DNA of 64,000 nucleotides. Origin: Roseibium sp. Sym1. GTDB taxonomy: Bacteria > Pseudomonadota > Alphaproteobacteria > Rhizobiales > Stappiaceae. Shown here in pieces: positions 1-7,602 of the stretch. The notes below the pieces were generated by a model, which did not search any database, was not told the DNA's origin, and was given only the letters and a program-made list of their open reading frames with translations. The stretch covers positions 930,001 to 994,000 of the forward strand of contig NZ_CP114786.1 of NCBI RefSeq assembly GCF_027359675.1. Direction: 5' to 3'. The number at the start of each line of letters is the position of its first letter. Position 1 is the first letter of the stretch. The position numbers and the translations under genes were made by a program.

Positions 1-1
1 T

Positions 2-3000
2 TTGGATCGGCCCAACCTTATCAAAGCACTCGACCCGTATTTCAAGGGATTCCCGGGAGAGAGCGTTGTTTGCATTCATGGCGAAGAAGGCTGCGGCAAA
101 TCATGGACAGTAATCCAATCCTGGCTGGCGCAGACCGACAAACCTCTCTTGGCATTTGCCACACCGGATGAATTTTCAGACACGGCCACGCAAGATGAGA
201 TTCAAAAGCTCCTGATCGCAAAGCTTCAGACCCAAACCGGCGACGACAAAGTTGATGCAAGCGCGACCAGATGGGGCCAACGGTTCAAGGGTTGGAAAAA
301 CGCTGATAAGCCTGCTCGGCCACGCTTCGTGCTCGTTATCGACGGAATAAATCAACGCCCCAAACGGTTATGGGGCAGAATTATCGACAGCGTCGCCACC
401 TATGCAAACTTGCACGGCGGGTGCGTTATGTTCACGACACGCACGCACTACTTAGAAAGCCGAGTCAGGAAAGCGCTGACCAGCGTGTTCAAGGGTATTC
501 TGGTTCCCAAATGGAGTGCATCCGAGCGGGACGACATACTCAAGCAAAACAACGTCCCGATAAATACGCTTAGCCCATCTGTTGCCGAGTTTCTTAGAAA
601 CCCCCGCATCTTGTCGATCGCACTCGATGTGTTCGGCAAAGATGTTACGGCTTTTGAGGAGTTGAGTATCGAAAGGCTTCTTCTTGAACACATTATGGCG
701 GGCGTGAAGCTGGACTTCGGGAACGATCCTGTCGAGTTCTTTGAGCATTTGCGAGCCCACGCGAAAACCCTGATGGAGCGGGTAAAAAGTCAGATCAGGG
801 ATGACCTTCACATTTTTGAATCTCATGTTCCTGCGGTCGCTGATGGTCGCTTCTTCAGTCCAGTGAAAGGCGAGCCAAGAAAGTATGAGCTAAGCGAAAA
901 TGGCCTGACGCTGGCCCTCGGGCTTTCGATCATCGAAAATCTGCGGCGGGCGGAACGTAACAACCGAGATCTGCATGATGCTCTAAAAGAGATTCTTGAA
1001 CCTATCGAGGCTCTGGACAAGACCGCCGCTGCGGTTGCTGCTGCGATCACAGTGTGCGCGGCAGACGATGACGAATACTCGCCTGAGATTGCAAAAGCTC
1101 TCATTCAAGGCTTCTCGGAGTTGCAAAACCCTCCTTCGGAAACGCTGGCAGCCCTTGTCAGTTTTGCCAAGGCAAGACCTTTGACGTTTGCCGAGACAAC
1201 GCGGGATCTTTGTTTGCAAGGCGGACATCAATCCAACTTCGATTGGATACAAGCTTCCTTGGTTGAAGCAGCAAAATCTGACGACGTTTTTGTCCTGGTT
1301 GCGGACGAAGTTCGGCGGTGGCTGCGGATGTATTCGCGCGATCCGGAACGCCGAATGCACGCTCATCCCAGTCGCGATCCAGCCGAAAAAGTTGCGCAAG
1401 AAAGGGAAAAACGTCAGGCAGAAATCGAAGGTGCGATTGCGTCATTTACACCCGCGGAGCAAAAACGCTTCGAGCGCCTAGTAGAGTCGGCGGGAGATTT
1501 AGACACGCTGTCCCAGACGGCGTTTCTCGTTTTGGCAGGCAAAAAACTGGCACAGTTCGCTGACGCCCTTTCCGATTGGAGCTTTGCCAACGCAATCAAC
1601 AGTTCCTATCAGGTACCCACAAAAGACTTTCTCGCCCTTGTCGGATTTAACCGTTGCGATTGGTCCGAGACGCGCGCCGAACTGCTGAAAGCGAGTGAAG
1701 ATTTGGCCGGCGATGGCGCCTCAAAAGCAGGAAAATGGGCACGGCTCAAGATTTTGCGTTCAACAGGCGCTTCCGATGATGACCAATTGGCTGAAGAGCT
1801 TTGGAAAGAGCTTCGAAAAGACTGGTCGCACCATTTTGTTTTTGAAAACTCCGATGACATCGCTGAGCCCTGCGATCCAGGTGCACATGCACCCGCAAAA
1901 CTTGATGAAGTTGTGCAGCGCTATCAAGACCTGGATGTAGCACTGCTGCGCCAACAGATGGGACAAACGGCACAGGACCACACACTGGTCGATGACAGGC
2001 CGGTTGTCGCCCGCTTTGCGCTGGATGCTGCCATCGAAAAACATAGAGAATTGGCAGACGATGTTCTTGGTCGGACTGGATTTCCGTTGCGACAAGGTTT
2101 GTTGGAGCTGCGCAAGCACAACGTAATCCTCAAGCCCGAGCAAGCGCGCAAGCTAATTGCCAAATGGAAAGAAGCTCAAACACATGGCGAAACGCAGGGA
2201 TTGTCGAAGGACGATGCAATCCTAGTTCAGTATGAATTGCTTGTCGCGTTCCCCTTTCTTGAAGCTGCCGAGCAACTGGAAATCCTACTGGATACGCGAG
2301 AGGATCAGCCACTACTTTTGGACGTTCTTGATGAAATCAAGTCCCTGGATACCGACACTATCGACTCTCAATTGACTGAAGCCCGTGCGTCTGGCTCGGC
2401 ACACAAGCAGCACCTCCTTCTGGAAATCGTTGCAGCTACTGGCACAGAAATCTCGAATGAGATGTGCAGTTTTGCGTGTTCCCTAATCTCTTCAAAGAAC
2501 GATCGACTTCGGGCTAGCGCAATTGGCCTCGCTGCCCGCTCTGAAAATTCCGATCTTCTCAATGCTGTCGCAAAGAGCGATTGGACGAGCGGTCCTTCTG
2601 AGGAAAAGGACAATTTCGAAGCTTGGTATGGTTCTCTCGCCTTACTCAAGGCGGCAGAAGCAGGTTTGATCGACAGCACTGAGATTCTAGACCGGATATC
2701 GCCCAGATTGTATGGACGTGCAGCGATCATTCTGAAGGGACAAGTCGCGCAAGAAATTGTCCGTCTCGTTGATGCTTCTATCCGTTGTGCGGCGGGTCTG
2801 CCCGAGGCGCTGATTGCTCCCGAAATAGAACTTGAGGCTGAAGAATCCAGGCGCGAGGAACCAGTGCGTTTTTCTATTTCAGAGAAAGAGCACCCCTCGG
2901 CAACCCCGCAGGACTTTTTCAAGAGAGTTTCTGAAAGCAATGAGGAATTTCGCGAGCGGCAAAATAGAAATTATGATGCCTTTATCGCCTTCAGAGAGGA

Positions 3001-3862
3001 ACTCACGGCGGCCAAAGCCCATATTGTCCTTGATCGCCTCACACCCGAAGAGTTCGCAGCGATTATTGAAGCTGATCCCACCGTTGCCCAGCGGTGGTTC
3101 AACCTATTTATGGATCTGAACGATGCCAAGTTACCGGCGGTACACAACCTGATTTTGCTGCTGGCCGGAGCAATCGGCAATTCCGATCCCGAAAAAGGCG
3201 CAGCGCTGCTAGAGCGAATAGCTCATAGTCGTCCGTTGGTAAGATTCACCTACGGCAAGAACGGCGTCGATCTGGGTTCAAAAAGCGCATGGTCGTGTGA
3301 CAGTTCCCCAGCCCTTGACGCAATGCGCCGAAAGCGGCTCGACAGCGCAGCTACTGATCAGGCCATCGCAGTGGAGGCTTTGTCTGCCTTGCAATGCGGA
3401 CAAGGTAACTTTCTGGAGAAGTATGTTGATGAACAGCTCGCACGCGCCGAACCGGCAGAAATTGCGCGGGCGATTATGATTGTCGGATACAGTGATCAAA
3501 GCCATCGCAATGATCAGATACTAGCCAAGTTTGAAGACAGCGCCGGGCTCCCTGGCAGGGCATATGCAGTGGCTGGTGCCGCGTATCGCCGCAATGTCTG
3601 GGCGCGTCACTGGTTCGAAGCCATGTGCAAGACTGACGATCCAGCCGATTTTTGGCAGGCTGGCGTCCTGTTCACGCAATGTGCTGATGGTAGATTTGGA
3701 GTGTGGAGAGACGAGTTTGAACAATCTGGTAAGATGATTTCATTGTTCAGTGCCGGCGTTGGCAGCGACTTGAAGCATCGATATGAAAAAAGAAGCAAGG
3801 AACGTGAAAAAAAGCTTTTTGGACAAGATGCACCTGCGCCGATTTTCGTCCAACAGGATTGA
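2..3862 (+). CDS. STAND/NACHT-like P-loop NTPase, 5' end cut by window edge
   Basis: At least 1286 residues are visible; the frame is open to the left edge, so the true N-terminus, possibly an effector domain, is missing. A Walker A motif, GEEGCGKS, lies at about residues 27-34 and a Walker B motif, FVLVIDG, near 108-114. A sensor-like TTR follows near residue 150 and an NPRIL motif near 199, as in NACHT/STAND ATPases. The remaining ~1000 residues are helical and leucine-rich, consistent with a repeat-type sensor. In this family the NTPase oligomerises on recognising a ligand and activates an effector; many bacterial members are antiphage (family knowledge). The position in a mobile element fits a defence role, which is inference. 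A hairpin-rich non-coding region follows at once. Confidence 0.7.
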   Translation: MDRPNLIKALDPYFKGFPGESVVCIHGEEGCGKSWTVIQSWLAQTDKPLLAFATPDEFSDTATQDEIQKLLIAKLQTQTGDDKVDASATRWGQRFKGWKNADKPARPRFVLVIDGINQRPKRLWGRIIDSVATYANLHGGCVMFTTRTHYLESRVRKALTSVFKGILVPKWSASERDDILKQNNVPINTLSPSVAEFLRNPRILSIALDVFGKDVTAFEELSIERLLLEHIMAGVKLDFGNDPVEFFEHLRAHAKTLMERVKSQIRDDLHIFESHVPAVADGRFFSPVKGEPRKYELSENGLTLALGLSIIENLRRAERNNRDLHDALKEILEPIEALDKTAAAVAAAITVCAADDDEYSPEIAKALIQGFSELQNPPSETLAALVSFAKARPLTFAETTRDLCLQGGHQSNFDWIQASLVEAAKSDDVFVLVADEVRRWLRMYSRDPERRMHAHPSRDPAEKVAQEREKRQAEIEGAIASFTPAEQKRFERLVESAGDLDTLSQTAFLVLAGKKLAQFADALSDWSFANAINSSYQVPTKDFLALVGFNRCDWSETRAELLKASEDLAGDGASKAGKWARLKILRSTGASDDDQLAEELWKELRKDWSHHFVFENSDDIAEPCDPGAHAPAKLDEVVQRYQDLDVALLRQQMGQTAQDHTLVDDRPVVARFALDAAIEKHRELADDVLGRTGFPLRQGLLELRKHNVILKPEQARKLIAKWKEAQTHGETQGLSKDDAILVQYELLVAFPFLEAAEQLEILLDTREDQPLLLDVLDEIKSLDTDTIDSQLTEARASGSAHKQHLLLEIVAATGTEISNEMCSFACSLISSKNDRLRASAIGLAARSENSDLLNAVAKSDWTSGPSEEKDNFEAWYGSLALLKAAEAGLIDSTEILDRISPRLYGRAAIILKGQVAQEIVRLVDASIRCAAGLPEALIAPEIELEAEESRREEPVRFSISEKEHPSATPQDFFKRVSESNEEFRERQNRNYDAFIAFREELTAAKAHIVLDRLTPEEFAAIIEADPTVAQRWFNLFMDLNDAKLPAVHNLILLLAGAIGNSDPEKGAALLERIAHSRPLVRFTYGKNGVDLGSKSAWSCDSSPALDAMRRKRLDSAATDQAIAVEALSALQCGQGNFLEKYVDEQLARAEPAEIARAIMIVGYSDQSHRNDQILAKFEDSAGLPGRAYAVAGAAYRRNVWARHWFEAMCKTDDPADFWQAGVLFTQCADGRFGVWRDEFEQSGKMISLFSAGVGSDLKHRYEKRSKEREKKLFGQDAPAPIFVQQD

Positions 3863-3906
3863 TCTAATTTATTCCGCTATCATTGATTTGCACGGTTCGG
3901 CGCAAG

Positions 3907-4357
3907 TGGAGAGACATATCTCCAAGCCCTGTGAGTGGTTTCAAGGGGCGCGATAGCCCTTTGATCGGGTTCAGCGTCGATACGCTGACGGCATCCAATC
4001 TGCGGAAGGTTGGTCAGGTTTCCAAAGGGCACGAAGGCTCATTGGTCGATGGGACGGTTCCAAGGAAGGGCAGCACGAATGCTCCCTTCCTGGTCAGGAT
4101 TGCATAAGGGCAGGAACGCCCTTTGCTCTCGATGAAATCGTCTCCATGAAATGGTCTGGGGTCTTGGGTACAGGAACGCCGCCCAAGTCGATGGGTGCAG
4201 GGAAAGCGAAGTTTCCCGCGAGTGGCTCAATCCGGCGATACGGGTTGGATGGCTCTGAAACGGGTTCAATACCCTGGAAGAGCCAAGGCTAGAGGGTCCA
4301 CGGGAGAGCGCAGCGTCTCCCTGGCAAGATCGGCGGGGTACTACCCCGCACATCTTG
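3907..4357 (+). ncRNA. Candidate large structured RNA: about 15 consecutive hairpins
   Basis: This gap between the NTPase gene and the resolvase has no credible ORF but is packed with short hairpins. Loops are at 3913-3918 (GACATA), 3950-3955 (GCGATA), 3977-3982 (TCGATA), 4001-4007, 4031-4036 (ACGAAG), 4075-4080 (ACGAAT), 4112-4117 (AGGAAC), 4134-4136, 4148-4150, 4172-4177 (AGGAAC), 4206-4211 (GCGAAG), 4235-4240 (GCGATA), 4266-4270, 4308-4315 and 4340-4342. Six loops share N-CGA-(A/T)-N. Four stems (second, fourth, fifth and twelfth) contain a non-Watson-Crick pair that is G-U on the + strand but A-C on the other, which favours a + strand transcript. Not recognised as a known RNA class. Protein-binding DNA hairpins are the alternative. 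Confidence 0.55.
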
Positions 4358-4413
4358 CGACTGAGAGATAACGGAATTTCCCGCGAAAACAGACCATAAA
4401 GGACAAGTACACC

Positions 4414-5031
4414 CTATTCTACGGCATTAGCACCGATTCGGTGTATGCTGCGCCGCAAGGTACTGGCTGACACTCCGAAACGCGCCGCAGCTTCATCCGG
4501 CGATTTGCCTCTCTCCTGCATATAGGATTGCGCTTCAAGAACCTGCTCATCCGTCAAGCATCTTGGCCTTCCGATTTGAGCACCCCGTTCACGTGCCGCC
4601 ATTAAGCCAGCACGGGTGTTTTCCCGGATGAGATTGCGGGAGAATTCGGCAACGGCAGCGAAGACATGAAAGACGAGCTTTCCTCCGGATGTTGTCGTAT
4701 CGATCCCTTCCGTCAGGGAGCAAAACTGGACCCCGTTCGCGTCAAGCCGCGTGATAAGATCGGCAAGGTGCAACACCGAACGCCCCAATCGATCCAGCTT
4801 ATAGACGACCAGGGTATCCCCTGCCGCTAATGCGTGCAGCGCCTTATCGAGACCGGGCCTCTCGGCCAATGCTCCCGAAAGGCCGCGATCCTGAAATATG
4901 CTTTTGCAACCTGCCTGTTTCAGCGCGTTGAGCTGAATATCCAGCTTTTGCTCGTAGGTCGAAACGCGCGCATAGCCGATCAACCTGCCACTTTGCGCAT
5001 TTGGCAATGTCGATGGGTGCCAGTGTTTCAT
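4414..5031 (-). CDS. Small serine recombinase (resolvase/invertase family)
   Basis: The 205-residue protein has the resolvase catalytic domain, with the nucleophile Ser24 in YARVSTYEQ, the YKLDRLGRS segment and the helix-E region, followed by a C-terminal helix-turn-helix (AAARFGVSASTLRRSI). That length and layout match Tn3 resolvases and Hin/Gin-type invertases. It would cut and rejoin DNA at a nearby res or inversion site, resolving cointegrates or flipping a segment. The start is chosen because AAGGAAA precedes the ATG. Perfect palindromes lie just upstream at 5053-5072 and 5180-5205 and could be its sites. It differs from the 528-residue recombinase at the tRNA end, so the element has two recombination systems. 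Confidence 0.85.
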   Translation of the reverse strand: MKHWHPSTLPNAQSGRLIGYARVSTYEQKLDIQLNALKQAGCKSIFQDRGLSGALAERPGLDKALHALAAGDTLVVYKLDRLGRSVLHLADLITRLDANGVQFCSLTEGIDTTTSGGKLVFHVFAAVAEFSRNLIRENTRAGLMAARERGAQIGRPRCLTDEQVLEAQSYMQERGKSPDEAAARFGVSASTLRRSIHRIGANAVE

Positions 5032-5052
5032 GGAAATTTCCTTTCGGGCCTA

Positions 5053-5072
5053 GCAAAACCGATCGGTTTTGC
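5053..5072. promoter_or_regulatory. Perfect 20-bp palindrome upstream of the resolvase gene
   Basis: The arms are GCAAAACCGA and its exact reverse complement with no spacer, 22 bp before the resolvase start codon. Candidate recombinase-binding site or autoregulatory operator. Confidence 0.5.
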
Positions 5073-5112
5073 AGGTCCGTCATGGTGATGTCTCCGGAGG
5101 CCGCAACGGCGG

Positions 5113-5138
5113 ATAAAAAGCCCGAAAAACAGGGCTCT
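5113..5138 (-). terminator. Terminator-like hairpin, leftward
   Basis: Stem AGCCC/GGGCT (5119-5123 with 5132-5136). On the - strand it is followed by five T residues. It lies between the resolvase start and the secreted-protein gene and would stop leftward transcription before the resolvase, or attenuate it. Confidence 0.35.
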
Positions 5139-5179
5139 TTCTAAAGTGTTTCTTTTCCAAAATTTACATAAATGCAGCA

Positions 5180-5205
5180 TAGTCAAAATCCATCAGTTTT
5201 GACTA
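5180..5205. promoter_or_regulatory. 9-bp inverted repeat between resolvase and secreted-protein genes
   Basis: The arms TAGTCAAAA and TTTTGACTA are perfectly complementary across an 8-bp spacer. With 5053-5072 it makes a two-palindrome intergenic region of the kind where resolvase res sites or operators are found. Nothing else is evident between 5206 and 5369 except the ribosome-binding site of the next gene. Confidence 0.4.
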
Positions 5206-5369
5206 CACCTATTACTGCGACAGATAAAGCATTACCTCTCGATAGGACAAGTAATAAAATTGCTAAAAGTTTGCATTTTGTTGTTAAATGCTCTAATGTT
5301 CTGGCAAATAATAAACAAAAAAGAAATGTCGAGGGTGTGTCTGACGCAATTATTGATGCGAGGACACAA

Positions 5370-5951
5370 ATGGCACAAGCCAAAGAAAATAGAATAGCTG
5401 GAAAATTGCTGGGCGCTGGTCTTGCGCTCTCGGCTGCGTTTTCACCTATGGCCGCAACTGCGCAGGACGCTACGCCGGTCAATAGTCTCGAAACCGTCGA
5501 CACGGTTCTGTGCCACGATGACAGGACATATCTCGCGAAAGACGGCTGGAACTCCGAAACTGCCGATTTGTCATGCGCTACACATGCCGCGAGCGAATAT
5601 GCCGAAAGCCACCACGGCGTTGGCATTCTTATTCATGTCGGCCAGGATCTTCCGTATGGCGACCTTACTGCTGATAAATTAGGTCAAATCCTAGTCAGCA
5701 AATTCAAAAAGGAATACGGCACTGACGCCCAATATTTCCTCAGACAGAACGATGCCCGCGCAACCGCCATCAACTATCATCTCGGCGAGTTTATGTATGG
5801 CGCGGTTGAAAGCAGGGTCGATATGGACCTCAAAGAAGCTCTCGCCGCCATGCCTGAAGCGGCAGGTTTGTTGAATCTAATCTGGGAAGAAAAAGTCGCT
5901 AGTAACGAGCAAGCGCTTGACCTTGGTACCGCGCCACAACCGGGCGGATAA
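5370..5951 (+). CDS. Secreted/periplasmic protein of unknown function
   Basis: The frame is open from 5172, but the ATG at 5370 is preferred: GAGG precedes it by 6 bp and it gives a clean signal peptide, with a charged MAQAKENRIAGK head, a hydrophobic stretch and an ATA-QDA cleavage site. The protein is then 193 residues. The mature part contains two cysteines early on (VLCHDD and LSCATH), suggesting a disulphide for the periplasm. No family is recognised. The stop codon abuts the stop of the convergent coiled-coil gene, and a 12-bp palindrome (GGATAATTATCC, 5946-5957) spans both stops. Confidence 0.6.
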   Translation: MAQAKENRIAGKLLGAGLALSAAFSPMAATAQDATPVNSLETVDTVLCHDDRTYLAKDGWNSETADLSCATHAASEYAESHHGVGILIHVGQDLPYGDLTADKLGQILVSKFKKEYGTDAQYFLRQNDARATAINYHLGEFMYGAVESRVDMDLKEALAAMPEAAGLLNLIWEEKVASNEQALDLGTAPQPGG

Positions 5952-6890
5952 TTATCCCGCCATTTCCGGTTTAATCACCGGGCTTTGTTCCGGCTGTGGT
6001 GTCGGTTGTTCGGATGGCGGTGCGGCGGCAGTCTGGAATTGATCCACAGCCTCTCCCTCCAGTTCTCCGAGAAGTCCGCTTAATGCATCTTCACTTCGAG
6101 TTACTCTGCTATCGCTGTCGAAGTCATTGTCTTGTAGATCATCCCGTCCGCCTGAACCTAGCTGATCAACTTGCATTACATCCTTCGACTCTCGAATGAG
6201 GGCGATTGCGCCCTCAACCGAGGCGGTGGCAGCTTCGCGGGTAGACGCGCTTATTGCACCTGTTTCCGCAAATTCTGACTTCGCAACATTAGCTTGCTCA
6301 ACCAAACGCTCTTTTTGGTCTTCTAATTCACCTTTTATGTGCTCCAATGTTGCAACGTCATTACCGAATTGATCAACACGCTCTTCCATGATCGCGGTCA
6401 AGATTTCTTCCGCGTCGTCGTCTTTCGGGTCAAATTTACGGCCTGTTTTCGCTTCCCACGCCTTGATCGCGTCAACCACTTCAGGGTTTTCAAGAAGGTC
6501 ATCGACGCTGGCTGTGCCATTTTGCAAGGCATCAATGGCATCACTCAGAACATCAATCTTCGCTTCCAGGGCTTTGATTTGGTCGTTGGTGCGATCAATC
6601 TCTTTGTTTAATGCATCAATTTGCTGTTGTAGCAGCGCGAGGAACATCTGATCCTCAGCCCGCTCTTTCGCTTCTTTTTCGGCTTTTTCCTGTGCGGAGC
6701 CCTGCGCCTTTTTCGATGCGGCAGCAGTCCCTAGCTGAACGCTTTCGATGGAGCCGCTTTTCTGACCGTGCTGGATGTCATCAGCTTCCTTGCGCGTTCG
6801 GGCAGCTTGAATAAGGGCGTGCGCCACGTCTTCGGCTATGACCGAACCAAAGCGCTCTGTGAGCGAACCTTGTTCCCCTAATTCCTTCAT
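5952..6890 (-). CDS. Coiled-coil protein of unknown function
   Basis: 312 residues from the ATG at 6890, chosen because GGGGA precedes it by 6 bp; a start at 6905 is possible but has no such site. Residues ~65-135 form a long heptad-patterned coiled coil rich in Glu, Lys, Ala and Gln. A second helical segment lies near 170-215, and the C-terminus is low in complexity and rich in Pro and Gln. There is no signal peptide, membrane segment or catalytic motif. The acidic soluble coiled coil suggests a structural or partner-binding role, which is a guess. It converges exactly on the secreted-protein gene. Confidence 0.55.
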   Translation of the reverse strand: MKELGEQGSLTERFGSVIAEDVAHALIQAARTRKEADDIQHGQKSGSIESVQLGTAAASKKAQGSAQEKAEKEAKERAEDQMFLALLQQQIDALNKEIDRTNDQIKALEAKIDVLSDAIDALQNGTASVDDLLENPEVVDAIKAWEAKTGRKFDPKDDDAEEILTAIMEERVDQFGNDVATLEHIKGELEDQKERLVEQANVAKSEFAETGAISASTREAATASVEGAIALIRESKDVMQVDQLGSGGRDDLQDNDFDSDSRVTRSEDALSGLLGELEGEAVDQFQTAAAPPSEQPTPQPEQSPVIKPEMAG

Positions 6891-6989
6891 AATATTTCCC
6901 CACACATCCCCGCAACCTCGTTAAAATGGGCGCGCTTGGTGTGCTGATAGTAAATATAGAAGGAAATAGTTAATATTTATTATGGAAAA

Positions 6990-7003
6990 GATAAAATTTT
7001 ATC
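6990..7003. promoter_or_regulatory. Perfect 14-bp AT palindrome
   Basis: GATAAAATTTTATC is self-complementary. It lies in the very AT-rich gap between the coiled-coil gene and the candidate small RNA, at promoter distance from both. Candidate operator; AT-richness makes chance palindromes more likely here. Confidence 0.3.
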
Positions 7004-7040
7004 TATTTTTAACCATATATTACATTATGGGTACTATGAT

Positions 7041-7122
7041 TACCTTGTGCGGTGGCAATCCCCTTCGCACAATATACACGAAAAAACTAAAGGCAGCTCC
7101 CACCAGAGAGCTGTCTTTTTTC
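7041..7122 (+). ncRNA. Candidate small RNA ending in an intrinsic terminator
   Basis: The first hairpin pairs TTGTGCG (7045-7051) with CGCACAA (7066-7072) around a 14-nt loop. The second pairs GGCAGCTC (7092-7099) with GAGCTGTC (7108-7115) and runs straight into TTTTTT. No ORF lies upstream on this strand within range, and AT-rich sequence with possible -10 elements precedes it. The arrangement resembles short regulatory or plasmid antisense RNAs. The 5' end is uncertain. Confidence 0.5.
7092..7122 (+). terminator. Rho-independent terminator
   Basis: 8-bp stem (one G-U pair) with an 8-nt loop, followed by six T residues. It ends the candidate small RNA and insulates the gene that follows. 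Confidence 0.7.
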
Positions 7123-7242
7123 TAGCATTACGTTATGTTCATATTCATATTTTTACTTTGAGAAGACAGAATTATCTATGCATAAGGAAGTTCTTTCACA
7201 AATTTCTTCTAATTTTATTATGAAATATATTATAATAATAAT

Positions 7243-7602
7243 GTGGAAGATTACGTAAGCCCGCTTAGTGTATTCAATGGAGATCTAGATAATCAATCGT
7301 TATCTGATGCAAAGAAGCTCATCGATAGTTTGAGCCAAGCTGAAAAAGTTGAAATTGCCGACTATTTGGCAGGCCAAATTCAGAGATCCGATTTAGATTA
7401 TTTATTGCAGCTCCCTATTGAGAATTTATCTCCTGACGAGAAGCAAATCATATTAGATGCTTGGAAACCTTCAATCTCTGCCCCACTTCCCAATGAAGAA
7501 CAAACGCCTCGGGAAAGGCTCATTCAGCTACGCGCTGAGGAAGTCAGAGAAAGCATTTGCGATGAATATGCGAGAGAACATTACCGCGTAGAGCCGGATT
7601 AG
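7243..7602 (+). CDS. Small acidic protein, unknown
   Basis: 119 residues read from a GTG, the only reasonable start: the ATG two bases earlier leads to a stop within six codons, and no other start lies between it and the upstream stop. There is no good ribosome-binding site, so confidence is limited. The protein is soluble, strongly acidic and helical (DAKKLIDSLSQAEKVEIADYL; LSPDEKQIILDAW), with no recognised domain. Its end overlaps the end of the convergent HTH gene by 4 bp. Confidence 0.5.
   Translation: MEDYVSPLSVFNGDLDNQSLSDAKKLIDSLSQAEKVEIADYLAGQIQRSDLDYLLQLPIENLSPDEKQIILDAWKPSISAPLPNEEQTPRERLIQLRAEEVRESICDEYAREHYRVEPD

Noticed and set aside
3883-4107. 74-codon open frame on the + strand in the hairpin array
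   Set aside because: No plausible start signal or domain; overlaps the paired segments.
4039-4353. 104-codon open frame on the - strand across the hairpin array
   Set aside because: No ribosome-binding site, no domain, and the region is better explained by consecutive stem-loops with G-U pairs in the opposite sense.
5172-5369. N-terminal extension of the secreted protein
   Set aside because: It would bury the signal peptide 66 residues inside and has no ribosome-binding site; the ATG at 5370 has both.
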